Made by a program: the position numbers and the translations under genes. Shown piece by piece: positions 46,564 through 56,664 of a stretch of 64,000 nt of DNA (positions are counted from its first letter, which is position 1; every line of letters starts with the position of its first letter). The stretch covers positions 6,806 to 70,805 of the forward strand of contig NZ_QUEM01000020.1 in NCBI RefSeq assembly GCF_003477995.1, read 5' to 3'. The notes below the pieces were generated by a model, which was not told the origin of the DNA, did not search any database, and saw nothing but the letters and a program-made list of their open reading frames with translations. Source of the stretch: Bacteroides sp. OF04-15BH. GTDB lineage: Bacteria; Bacteroidota; Bacteroidia; Bacteroidales; Bacteroidaceae.

Positions 46564-47034
46564 ATGAGAAATATAATATTTTGTATAATGGTTTTGCTTG
46601 CTAGTGCAAGCATCCATGCTGATGATCTTACAGCAAATTTGAAGATGCGAGATGGTACGGTTCGTCAATTTATTATGAACTCATCTTCCGAAATTGAATT
46701 GCAAAAATCATTGTTAAAGGTACATGCTCCAGTGAACCCAGAATATGATGTTCTGTTCCTTTTGGAGGATGTTTCCACATTGACCTTTGATTCTTCTGTG
46801 ACTGGAATCCAGAATCTTTCTGAGGCTGTTTTAAGTTATCGCTTGGATGGTGATATGCTGACCATAAGCGGTATTACAGACTGCCCCTTTGTGAAAGTTT
46901 ACGATCTTTCTGGTGTCCTTTTAAGTTCAGTACGTGTACACGAAGGTTCTTGTATATTGTCTCTGGCTAGCCTTCCTAAGGGTATGCTTTTAATTAAAGT
47001 AAATAGTCAAACCATTAAAATCTTGAAACGATGA
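46564..47034 (+). CDS. cassette 2 gene A': 156-aa exported protein with sorting-signal-like C-terminus
   Basis: 156 aa, paralogue of 42454-42924. The signal peptide ends SIHA, followed by DDLTANLKMRDGTV. The C-terminus (VKVYDLSGVLLSSVRVHEG ... GMLLIKVNSQTIKILKR) is almost the same as in copy 1 and is the best conserved part of the protein; the middle has drifted. Strong conservation of the end fits a sorting or anchoring role for it. The stop overlaps the next ATG by 4 bp. Function unknown. Confidence 0.8.
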   Translation: MRNIIFCIMVLLASASIHADDLTANLKMRDGTVRQFIMNSSSEIELQKSLLKVHAPVNPEYDVLFLLEDVSTLTFDSSVTGIQNLSEAVLSYRLDGDMLTISGITDCPFVKVYDLSGVLLSSVRVHEGSCILSLASLPKGMLLIKVNSQTIKILKR

Positions 47035-48452
47035 AATATATTTTACTTTTCATATCAATGGCGTTTGCTCTAAATGTATGGAGCCAAACTCCGATTCAGG
47101 TGCAGACACAAACGAAAGAGTATAATTTATCGGATGCATATCGGATTACTTTTGAGGATGATGGATGCACACAGGTGGTTCACACTCGGTCTCAGGGGGA
47201 GATTCGGATTCCTATGGCTGATTTAAAGCAGATTCATTTCAATGATACTGCAATTAGTCTGGCAAATCAGATCATGGCTCTGGAGAATTGTGAAATCATG
47301 AAAACTATTTTGTTTGATGATATCCCTGGTTTGCCTTCTGAGTTTTTTTGGAGATATCTTAATAGCCCAAATGTAAAGCTGGTGCTTATTCCAAATGATG
47401 ATGCATTTTTGAATATTCCTACAGCTCGTTTGCCTTTGACGTTAGCATCATATGATTTACTTTCTGTATCCTTGGATAAGAATAGTAATTTTCCATTGCA
47501 GATGAAAAGATACGTGTTTGATCCGAGAACAGGAGAAAAAGGACGAGAAATGATTGGTTCCAGACCTAGTCAAACAGAGATTGCTGGAATTTTGCAAAGA
47601 TTGATTGTCAATCAGTTCCTTGTCGGTTCGGATAGTCCGGCTTATACAGTGGCTGGTTCTTTTGTCAATATGGAAAATGACATTTATGAAGGGACTTATC
47701 GGAAGTGGGCTTTACAGAATGGTTGGGCGAATCTCCCCAAGATTAATGTAATTCAGCAATTTGAAGGATCAGACGGTAAAGTATGCAAGGTTACCGATGC
47801 CTTTGTCTGTGAAACTTGTTTGACGACTTATGATGCCCTAAAAGAAATCGCTCCTGAGTTTTTAAAATTGATGGAAGTACCAACCCAGTTCTTATTAGAC
47901 TGTGGTTACATGGATGCAGCACATGTTGCCGATGTTACTTTCTTTAAAGATATGGAGCAATGGAATAAGTTCTGCTGGACAAGTTCCTGTGTCAGTTACA
48001 CGATATTTGCTCCTACGGATGAGGCTATAGAGACCGCTATTAATAATAAGGAGGTTTTTACTTGGGATATGATTAAAGAGTACAAAAATTCTCTCCAAGG
48101 AAATGAAAATGCAGATGCGTTGTTGCGTGAGAAGATTTCTAAGACTCTTGCTTTTGTTAAAAGGCATATATGTTTTGGAAATGTATTGGTAGATATTCCT
48201 AAAGGAAATACGATGAGAGTTATGTCCTGCAATATACTGTCAACAGGAGTTGCCCAGCAAGTTTCCATTACACGAGATGCTTCCTCTGATGGTTTTGCTG
48301 TTTCTAATGCGAAATCTGTACCTAATTCTATCCGTTGTGTGCGCGAACCGTGGAAGAAGAATACAAGTTATTTTAGAAATCCGTTCATAACTTTGGATAT
48401 GGGGACAGGAGTTGTGATGCAAATTAATGAAGCAATTGCAAACGAATATTAA
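47031..48452 (+). CDS. cassette 2 gene B': exported FAS1-like protein
   Basis: 473 aa, paralogue of 42921-44351. The signal peptide ends NVWSQ, then TPIQVQTQTKEYNLSDAYRITF and GEIRIPMADLKQIHFND, nearly the same as copy 1. FAS1-like blocks recur: LVLIPNDDAFLNIPT near residue 120 and VSYTIFAPTDEAIETAINN near residue 325, with FVKRHICFGNVLVDIPKG following. Conservation is highest at the N-terminus and in the second FAS1 segment. It ends MDMGTGVVMQINEAIANEY-like, matching the VVMQIDKAITNE end of copy 1. Confidence 0.8.
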   Translation: MKYILLFISMAFALNVWSQTPIQVQTQTKEYNLSDAYRITFEDDGCTQVVHTRSQGEIRIPMADLKQIHFNDTAISLANQIMALENCEIMKTILFDDIPGLPSEFFWRYLNSPNVKLVLIPNDDAFLNIPTARLPLTLASYDLLSVSLDKNSNFPLQMKRYVFDPRTGEKGREMIGSRPSQTEIAGILQRLIVNQFLVGSDSPAYTVAGSFVNMENDIYEGTYRKWALQNGWANLPKINVIQQFEGSDGKVCKVTDAFVCETCLTTYDALKEIAPEFLKLMEVPTQFLLDCGYMDAAHVADVTFFKDMEQWNKFCWTSSCVSYTIFAPTDEAIETAINNKEVFTWDMIKEYKNSLQGNENADALLREKISKTLAFVKRHICFGNVLVDIPKGNTMRVMSCNILSTGVAQQVSITRDASSDGFAVSNAKSVPNSIRCVREPWKKNTSYFRNPFITLDMGTGVVMQINEAIANEY

Positions 48453-48463
48453 AGATGATAGTT

Positions 48464-49981
48464 ATGAAGAATTTAAATATAAAAATAGGATGCCTGTTTC
48501 TGTTCCTAATCATAGGATTCCCTTGTCAGGGACAGGAAGAAAATAAATTTCCTCAGGGAAAAGACCTGTTATTGCCTGAGTTGATGGAACAAAAATCAGA
48601 ACTGACAGTTTTTACGAAATTACTGCAAGAAACAGGTTGGGACAAAGCTTTGATGCAAAGTAAAGACGAACATTATAAACCAATTCAGACACCACCCTCA
48701 ACCTCTCCTTTAGGGAGCAGTGAACTGAGTTTTATTCCACAGGAAAGACCGTTTGCTTTTACTGTATTTGCGGAGAGTGATCCTGTATTTTCTTCTTTGG
48801 GAATCTCAGATGCTGCAACGCTGACGGCCTATTTACAAGACCATTTAGCTGATAATATGACATATTCTAATTTGTTGTATGATGATCAATACACTAATGA
48901 GAATCATGTCGCCAATAGATTTGTTTCTTATCATTTGTTGCCACAAAAGTTAGGTCCAAACCAGCTGGTATATCACTATAATGAGTTGAATTTTGATTTA
49001 CAAGATTACATTAAAACAGGAATTGCCAAACCTACTGTTCCAGTATATGATTATTATGCAACAATGGGTACTCCTCAACGATTGCTTAAGATTTATGAAA
49101 GCAAGGAGTCTGAGGGCGTACGTATAAATCGTTTTGTGTCTTTTGATCAACAGGAATATCAGGAAAAAGAGGTGATTTCGGAAGGATTATCCCTGTCTCA
49201 GGAACGCATGTATGCAGCGTCAAATGGTAATGTATATCTTTTGGATGATCTGCTTTTGTATGATGATCAAACGGTTTATAAGGGTTTTGCTCAAGAGAGA
49301 GTACGAGTTGATATTGCTTCTATCTCTCCGGAATTGATGAATCTTGGCTATCGTCGACTTTTGAGTACATCTCCTGCTCGAGCCTTTTATTTAGAACCTA
49401 ATTATCAAGACAAGATAAAGGTTTTTGCGGGTGATTTGTATTATTTGCCGGGATATAACAGTGGTTGGTCTGATTATCAGGGAGATGAGTTACTGTTGGT
49501 TTCAACGAATGGTGCTTTGGATATTTTGATAGAACTACCTCCAGTTAGCCTTGATGGTATTTATCAATTGCGGTTAGGACTTTCTGGAAATCCGTCTCGT
49601 TCAATCGTTCAGTATTATTGGGGGGATGAGGATATCATGCAGCCTGTTGGTTTGCCTATCGATGAGCGTACTTCTTATAATGAAGGATATGAGGCGTATG
49701 GACGGAATGATTCTTCTTTTGTGGATTTGGATCTTATTTTATCACAAGGAGGACACATGAGAGTACCTAATGTTTTTAAAAGTGCTTTTACGTCCAATAT
49801 TAGAGATTACTCTCCATTAGGTCGTCGCATTGTGGGCAGTTTTGATATGAAAGCTGATAAAAAGTATTATTTCAGAATAAAGTCTGTTGGAACTTCCAAT
49901 GGTCAGCTTTTCCTGGATTATCTGGAGCTGGTTCCTGCAACAGTATTTCAGAATCCTGAAAAAGCGGAGGACATTTGGTGA
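48464..49981 (+). CDS. cassette 2 gene C': exported FAS1-like protein
   Basis: 505 aa, paralogue of 44363-45871. The start at 48464 is preferred over 48455 because it reproduces the 11-bp gap of copy 1 and leaves a clean signal peptide (KIGCLFLFLIIGFPCQGQ). Shared blocks are TVFTKLLQETGWDKALM, FAFTVFAESDPVFSSLGISD, DAATLTAYLQDHLADN, LLYDDQYTNENHVANRFVSY and ASNGNVYLLDDLLLYDD. The C-terminal DGIYQLRLGLSGNPSRSIVQYYWG and YYFRIKSVGTSNGQLFLDYL match the beta-rich module of copy 1. Both copies end in the same acidic tail, EDIW. Confidence 0.8.
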   Translation: MKNLNIKIGCLFLFLIIGFPCQGQEENKFPQGKDLLLPELMEQKSELTVFTKLLQETGWDKALMQSKDEHYKPIQTPPSTSPLGSSELSFIPQERPFAFTVFAESDPVFSSLGISDAATLTAYLQDHLADNMTYSNLLYDDQYTNENHVANRFVSYHLLPQKLGPNQLVYHYNELNFDLQDYIKTGIAKPTVPVYDYYATMGTPQRLLKIYESKESEGVRINRFVSFDQQEYQEKEVISEGLSLSQERMYAASNGNVYLLDDLLLYDDQTVYKGFAQERVRVDIASISPELMNLGYRRLLSTSPARAFYLEPNYQDKIKVFAGDLYYLPGYNSGWSDYQGDELLLVSTNGALDILIELPPVSLDGIYQLRLGLSGNPSRSIVQYYWGDEDIMQPVGLPIDERTSYNEGYEAYGRNDSSFVDLDLILSQGGHMRVPNVFKSAFTSNIRDYSPLGRRIVGSFDMKADKKYYFRIKSVGTSNGQLFLDYLELVPATVFQNPEKAEDIW

Positions 49982-50025
49982 TTCCTTCTTGATTTAAGCT
50001 GAAAGAATATAGGTCAGAATATGAT

Positions 50026-50067
50026 AAAAGCCTCATGAGCATAGTTTTATGTTCTCATGAGGCTTTT
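50026..50067. terminator. bidirectional terminator between cassette 2 and thi4
   Basis: AAAAGCCTCATGAG (50026-50039) with CTCATGAGGCTTTT (50054-50067), perfect 14-bp stem with an A-rich 5' flank and T-rich 3' flank. Confidence 0.82.
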
Positions 50068-50084
50068 GTTTGCTTATCGGTGAT

Positions 50085-50858
50085 TTATTTCTTCAGCTTT
50101 TCGATAATCATTTCGGCCACCTTCTTACCGCTCATCAGCATACCGCCGAAGATTGGTCCCATACGTGGAGTCCCGGAAACGGCTGAGGCTGCCATACCGC
50201 AGACATACAGTCCCGGGTAGATTTCTTTGGTGCCCTTCACCACTTCGTCCTCACCGGCAACAACGTCCAGTGAGCGCTCACCGATTACACCACCGGTTTC
50301 GGTGTTCAGCTTGATGCCGTTCTTGCGGGCCACGGTGCAGCACATTTCGCTGTCGTGTCCGGTACCGTCGATTACGCATTTTGCCAGAATGTTCAGCGGG
50401 TCAACGTGCAGACCTTCGCGCAAAACCGGAGTCCAGTTTACAACCACACCGCTCACCACATCATTCTTGAAGATGACATCTTCTACCGAGTAGCAGTTGA
50501 AGATGGTGGCTCCAGCGTGTACGGCCTTGTAGAGCAGGGCGGCAGTACTCTCAACAGAGTCCATCACATACAGACCGTCCTCAAACGGAGCGTAGTTGAT
50601 GTCAAAGTCGCGCACGATATCCATGGCTTCTTCCTGCACCACAATCTGGTTGAACATCATGGCACCGCCCCACATACCTCCACCCGGAGACAGCTTGCGG
50701 TCAAACTGAGCCACCTTCAAACCGGCCTTGGCCAAGTAGTAAGCGGCTACGATGCCTGAAGGGCCGCCACCCACGATGGCTACGTCCAGATTCAGATTCT
50801 TCTGCATTTTCTCAAAGTAGGTGCTGATAATGCCCTGTGATACTTTCGTTTCGATCAT
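50085..50858 (-). CDS. thi4: Thi4-type thiazole synthase, His form
   Basis: 257 aa. It makes the thiamine thiazole precursor from NAD and glycine. The FAD/NAD-binding loop is VAIVGGGPSGIVAAYYLAKAG near residue 26; SPGGGMWGGAMMFN and VIDGTGHDSEM are Thi4 blocks, and PRMGPIFGGMLMSGKKVAE closes the protein. In yeast Thi4 the sulfur comes from a Cys just before a DP pair. Here that position is His151 (in EGLHVDPLN), as in the archaeal enzymes that use free sulfide and turn over repeatedly. It lies 24 bp after thiC and is the last gene of the TPP-riboswitch operon. Confidence 0.92.
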   Translation of the reverse strand: MIETKVSQGIISTYFEKMQKNLNLDVAIVGGGPSGIVAAYYLAKAGLKVAQFDRKLSPGGGMWGGAMMFNQIVVQEEAMDIVRDFDINYAPFEDGLYVMDSVESTAALLYKAVHAGATIFNCYSVEDVIFKNDVVSGVVVNWTPVLREGLHVDPLNILAKCVIDGTGHDSEMCCTVARKNGIKLNTETGGVIGERSLDVVAGEDEVVKGTKEIYPGLYVCGMAASAVSGTPRMGPIFGGMLMSGKKVAEMIIEKLKK

Positions 50859-50882
50859 TTTGCTTTTATTTTTAGTTGGTTA

Positions 50883-53290
<2,408 letters not shown>

Positions 53291-53437
53291 AACTATATGT
53301 TTACGGGTTATACAATTCGTACCGACGAATTCATGTCAAGGGGAGCGCGCCATGCCGATGTCCGGACAGAATGAATCTGCACCTCCGGAGCCCGAAAAAC
53401 CATGCCGATAAAGAAAAGGATTGGTTTGTCAAAAAAC

Positions 53438-53505
53438 AATTCCTACGTCGGTATAATCCGCTTCAGGTTCATAGGGTATAATCTCAGCCCGCCAAGCAAA
53501 CGGGC
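53438..53505 (-). ncRNA. TPP riboswitch (THI element) controlling thiE-thiC-thi4
   Basis: On the minus strand the conserved TPP aptamer blocks appear in order: GGGGTGCC near 53490-53497, GGCTGAGATTATACCC (about 53473-53488), GAACCTGA (53463-53470) and CGGATTATACCGACGTAGGAA down to about 53440. These form the two TPP-binding helical arms. Binding of thiamine pyrophosphate should shut off the operon. The expression platform between the aptamer and thiE (53291-53437) contains GC-rich complementary segments, but I could not choose between a terminator and a translation-blocking hairpin. Confidence 0.95.
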
Positions 53506-53529
53506 ACCCCTTTGTTTCTTCGTCAGCCA

Positions 53530-53559
53530 CAAAGTTAGGAAAAAAAAGTGAGAAACAAA
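53530..53559 (-). promoter_or_regulatory. promoter of the thiamine operon (TTTG-N18-TAACTTTG)
   Basis: On the minus strand TTTG (53556-53559) and TAACTTTG (53530-53537) fit the consensus with an 18-bp gap. It lies just upstream of the riboswitch and its -33 element overlaps the terminator hairpin of the preceding gene. Confidence 0.72.
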
Positions 53560-53588
53560 GAAAATCTGTTCTTTTCTTTGTTTCTCAC
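53548..53588 (-). terminator. terminator of the DUF4251 lipoprotein gene
   Basis: Perfect 17-bp stem GTGAGAAACAAAGAAAA (53548-53564) with TTTTCTTTGTTTCTCAC (53572-53588); on the minus strand it is followed by eight T. Confidence 0.85.
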
Positions 53589-53600
53589 CCGCGGAGGAGA

Positions 53601-54101
53601 TTACTCCTCCAATTCGCCGTGATAGGAGATGGACTGCCGGCGCATGGCCTGCACTCTGATGTCGGACAATCCATTGTTCCACAACGTAACATAATAGGTA
53701 TAAGTATCTCCGTTGTTGCGTGCGTCGAAGGAAATCACGGTTTTCTCTTTCCGTTCGGGAGTGATTTTCAGATTCATGACCGGTCCTTCGAACACCAGCC
53801 CCTTGTCGTTGGGCATCTGGGGAGTATAGGCTTCGCCAAAGTAAGGCAGATCCGAGAACACGGAATCATTGCGCAACTCCAGAGAGTAATAAGTGGTGAG
53901 CGAACGGGCGCGGCGGTTTTGCGGATACATCTGTGTGACGTGGACCTTGAAGGCTTTTTCCTGCAAAGCCTTTTTGACGATTTGCGCCGTGTCGCCGTTT
54001 CCGGTCATGTTTTGTCCTGTTGTGCTGCGTGCGCATCCCGGAATTATGGTCAGTGTGCATCCGCCGAGCAGGGTCAGGATGCAAAGGTTTTTCAGTTTCA
54101 T
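53601..54101 (-). CDS. DUF4251-type lipoprotein
   Basis: 166 aa. The signal peptide runs MKLKNLCILTLLGGC to a lipobox-like IIPGC, after which CARSTTGQNMTG begins the mature part. The domain pattern (KAFKVHVTQMYPQNRRARSL, YSLELRNDSVFSDLPYFGEAYTP, GLVFEGPVMNLKI, ISFDARNNGDTYTYYVTLW, AMRRQSISYHGELEE) matches the DUF4251 family of Bacteroidetes envelope proteins of unknown function. The frame is open upstream to 54194, but only the ATG at 54101 gives a signal peptide. It is followed by a strong terminator. Confidence 0.85.
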   Translation of the reverse strand: MKLKNLCILTLLGGCTLTIIPGCARSTTGQNMTGNGDTAQIVKKALQEKAFKVHVTQMYPQNRRARSLTTYYSLELRNDSVFSDLPYFGEAYTPQMPNDKGLVFEGPVMNLKITPERKEKTVISFDARNNGDTYTYYVTLWNNGLSDIRVQAMRRQSISYHGELEE

Positions 54102-54323
54102 AGTGGTTTGTTTTTCTTTGATTTTGGTTTGTTTTGCGGTAAATATACGGATAAAAAGATAAAAACCACCGTTTTGATAGGAAGAATAAACCAAAAATAA
54201 AGAATATTAAGCGCAGGTCATGTTTCCTTACAAAAATGAAACAACCGCAGCAAAATGCGGTTACCGTTTTTCGGTGGCCGTTTTCTCTGGAAACCGGAAA
54301 ACGGGTGAGGGGATAAAAAGGGG

Positions 54324-54351
54324 AAAGGCCTTACCCGAGGGTAAGACCTTT
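54324..54351 (-). terminator. terminator of rpsP
   Basis: AAAGGCCTTACCC (54324-54336) pairs with GGGTAAGACCTTT (54339-54351), one mismatch, with a tight loop; T-rich on the minus strand, 42 bp past the stop. Confidence 0.75.
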
Positions 54352-54392
54352 CTAAAATGTTTGTTTGAAAGAAGCGAAAGAAATTAAAATGT

Positions 54393-54929
54393 TTATGCTT
54401 CAGCAGGAGTTTCAGTTTCTTCTGCAGTAGCCTCGGCAGCAGCCTCTGTCTCAGCCTGAGCAGCAGCGGCAGCAGCTTTCTTTTCAGCTACTTTCTTAGC
54501 GATCTCTTCATTAATTTTCTTCTCAGCGTCCAGACGAGCAGCAGCAGCAGCCTTAGCGTCAGCAGCCTTCTTTGCTTCGAAAGCCTCGATACCCTTCTGC
54601 TTGTCGCTCTTCCAAGCCTCGAATTTAGCCTGAGCGGTAGCCTCATCAAAAGCACCCTTCTTTACACCACCACGCAGGTGTTTCATCAAGTACACACCTT
54701 CGTTAGAAAGAATGTTGCGAACAGTATCAGTTGGCTGTGCGCCAGCTTCTACCCAATAAAGAGCGCGATCGAATTTCAAATCTACAGTGGCCGGATTGGT
54801 ATTCGGGTTGTAAGTACCAATTTTCTCTGTAAACTTACCATCACGTGGTGCTCTTACGTCAGCGATAACGATGCTATAGAATGCATAGCTCTTACGTCCT
54901 CTACGCTGTAATCTGATTTTAGTTGCCAT
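54393..54929 (-). CDS. rpsP: 30S ribosomal protein S16 with extended acidic-alanine tail
   Basis: 178 aa. Residues 1-85 are a standard S16: [62 protein letters not shown]. The remaining 93 residues are an alpha-helical tail rich in Ala, Lys and Glu, ending in an Ala/Glu/Thr stretch. Most bacteria have an S16 of 80-90 residues; Bacteroidetes orthologues are commonly tailed. The gene is monocistronic here, not in the usual rimM/trmD/rplS group. Confidence 0.95.
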   Translation of the reverse strand: MATKIRLQRRGRKSYAFYSIVIADVRAPRDGKFTEKIGTYNPNTNPATVDLKFDRALYWVEAGAQPTDTVRNILSNEGVYLMKHLRGGVKKGAFDEATAQAKFEAWKSDKQKGIEAFEAKKAADAKAAAAARLDAEKKINEEIAKKVAEKKAAAAAAQAETEAAAEATAEETETPAEA

Positions 54930-54986
54930 AAATAATTTTTAATTGTTTATAGGTTTGAAATATGCCATTAACTCGTAATAGCGGCG

Positions 54987-54994
54987 CAAAGTTA
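54987..54994 (-). promoter_or_regulatory. -7 element (TAACTTTG) of rpsP; remainder of the gap is empty
   Basis: Exact TAnnTTTG match on the minus strand, 57 bp upstream of rpsP; a CTTG about 20 bp further could be a weak -33. Apart from this and the plus-strand element at 55252-55259 I see nothing in the 359-bp gap between rpsP and the transglutaminase gene. Confidence 0.45.
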
Positions 54995-55251
54995 TAACAA
55001 AACTTTGATTTGCCCAAGGTTTGAAGCCTGTTTTTTTTAAATGTAGATTTTTTAACGGTATTTTTCCTTTGTGAGAGCCTTTTTGCGTCCTTTCCGCCTG
55101 TCTGCATGGGATTTGGCGATACGGCTTTCCGGCCGCCTCATACTGTTTCTGAATTCTCTAAAAGATCTCTTTCCATGTTAATTTCTTGTTTCGTTTAAAA
55201 CTTGTTTTGATAAAAAAAGTTATATATTATATTTTGGAATTCGTTTTTTAT

Positions 55252-55259
55252 TATATTTG
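55252..55259 (+). promoter_or_regulatory. -7 element (TATATTTG) of the transglutaminase-like gene
   Basis: Exact TAnnTTTG match 29 bp upstream of the ATG; a TTTG at 55233-55236 is a possible -33 but with a short 15-bp gap. Confidence 0.5.
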
Positions 55260-55288
55260 GCAATATTGTTTTAAACTTTTGAATTATT

Positions 55289-56527
55289 ATGATGAGAAAA
55301 TTACCTATTTTTTGTGCTCTTTTGTGTGCGGGCGTTTTCGTTTCTTGCAGCACAGAGATGGATGACTTGCAGCTGTCTGCTCCTACAGAAAAGGTAGAAA
55401 GCGGAAATTCTGATGCCGGTCAGTTCTTTCCGGTAGAGGACGGTGCAGTGGCTCTTGAAGGTACCTATCACGAAAAAGCCATGAAACTTCTTAAAGCCGG
55501 CAATCCGGAGCAGGGGCTTTCTTTGTACGATACGCAGATCACCACAGAGCAGTATCAGGAAATCAAGGATTATGTGGATAAGATTGTGGCTGGAATGACA
55601 TCTCAGAAAGCCATTCACGACTGTCTTTTGACTTGGGTGTTTAACAGCATTGAGTATACGGAGTCGGACAACGATCCTTATCCCGTATTCAAGAACCGAA
55701 AAGGAATCTGTCAGGGTAAGGCCAATCTGCTCAAAGTGATGCTTCTTTCCCAGAATATTCCAGCTGTCAGTGCCAACGGATTTACCTGGGGACAGGGACA
55801 TGCGTGGCTGTATGTTTGTCTTGATGGAAAATGGTATTTGAGTGATCCGACCAACAATTTCATGCTCGATGCGGATGATGCGAATGCCTGCAAGGACTTT
55901 AATCCGTATTTCCTGGAGTGGACCGTTTTTGAGGATGACAAGTCTCTCGTGGAGTATAGTGGCGGTGAATTGACTCTGGTAAAAATCAAGTCCGGCGACA
56001 CGAAGTATACAGTTCCTTACAGCGCCAAGGGTTTTATACTGACGGCTTTCAATCCTGAGTCTGCGTTTCCGGAAGAGATTAAGGAAGTGTATATCGGAAA
56101 GAACATTGCATCCATTGGCTATCAGGGAGTGATTGGTCTGAAAGTGCACGGCAAATCGGTAGAGCAGGTGCATGTGGATCCGGCCAATCCCTATCTGGAG
56201 GAATATGAGGATGTGATTTATCTGAGAGAAGGCGACACCACCACTCCTTATTTCATTCCTAATATGCTCAAACGAATTGTGCTTAAGCCTAATAAGGTTT
56301 ATGGCAAGGAAGTCGTTTCGGGACATGACTATGTGGAAGAGATTGTATTCCCCGAAGGTGTAGAGGTTATTTCCGATTATGCTGTTGAGAGCTGCCCAAG
56401 GCTGAAACGGATTTATATTCCTGAAAACGTTGTTCTTGGAAAACGTGCCTTCTACAATGTGCCTCAGGATTGTGAAGTGATCCGCGAGAAGACCGAAACC
56501 GGTATTCCGACTATTACCGTTGATTAA
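55289..56527 (+). CDS. transglutaminase-like lipoprotein with BspA-like repeats
   Basis: 412 aa. The signal peptide ends in a lipobox-like FVSC, followed by Ser/Thr/Asp-rich linker. Residues about 105-195 form a transglutaminase-like (papain-fold) domain: RKGICQGKANLLKVMLLSQNIPAVSANG (catalytic Cys), GQGHAWLYVCLDGKWYLSDPTNN (His and Asp). The C-terminal part (about 270-400) has BspA-type leucine-rich-repeat pieces such as KEVYIGKNIASIGYQGVIG, EEIVFPEGVEVISDYAVESCPRLKRIYIPE. The family members act as proteases or peptide-crosslinking enzymes on the cell surface; actual activity is unknown. Confidence 0.85.
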   Translation: MMRKLPIFCALLCAGVFVSCSTEMDDLQLSAPTEKVESGNSDAGQFFPVEDGAVALEGTYHEKAMKLLKAGNPEQGLSLYDTQITTEQYQEIKDYVDKIVAGMTSQKAIHDCLLTWVFNSIEYTESDNDPYPVFKNRKGICQGKANLLKVMLLSQNIPAVSANGFTWGQGHAWLYVCLDGKWYLSDPTNNFMLDADDANACKDFNPYFLEWTVFEDDKSLVEYSGGELTLVKIKSGDTKYTVPYSAKGFILTAFNPESAFPEEIKEVYIGKNIASIGYQGVIGLKVHGKSVEQVHVDPANPYLEEYEDVIYLREGDTTTPYFIPNMLKRIVLKPNKVYGKEVVSGHDYVEEIVFPEGVEVISDYAVESCPRLKRIYIPENVVLGKRAFYNVPQDCEVIREKTETGIPTITVD

Positions 56528-56573
56528 ATCCGGGAACAGTTTTCCGTTTGCGGAAAGGTTCTTTTGAAATAAG

Positions 56574-56628
56574 AAAGCCCTTCCGGCAATTCCATTCACT
56601 CGGGATGGAGCGCGCCGGAAGGGCTTTT
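56574..56628. terminator. bidirectional terminator between transglutaminase-like and OPT genes
   Basis: AAAGCCCTTCCGGC (56574-56587) pairs with GCCGGAAGGGCTTTT (56614-56628), 14 bp, T-run on the plus side, A-rich on the other. Confidence 0.85.
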
Positions 56629-56664
56629 TGTATGGTCATTTCCCGCAAGGGGAGGGGTGTATGT

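Larger units (their letters stand above)
42454..49981 (+). repeat. tandem duplication of a three-gene cassette
   Basis: Genes A-B-C at 42454-45871 recur as A'-B'-C' at 46564-49981. Pairs match in order, strand and length (156/156, 476/473, 502/505 aa). The A-B junction is the same 4-bp ATGA overlap and the B-C gap is 11 bp in both. Protein similarity is obvious along the full length but the copies have diverged widely, so the duplication is old or the copies arrived separately. DNA across both copies, particularly the second, looks more AT-rich than the flanking tricorn and thiamine genes. Confidence 0.9.

Noticed and set aside
55301..56599. 432-codon open frame on the minus strand
   Set aside because: Antisense to the transglutaminase-like gene, which has a signal peptide and catalytic motif; the opposite frame has neither.
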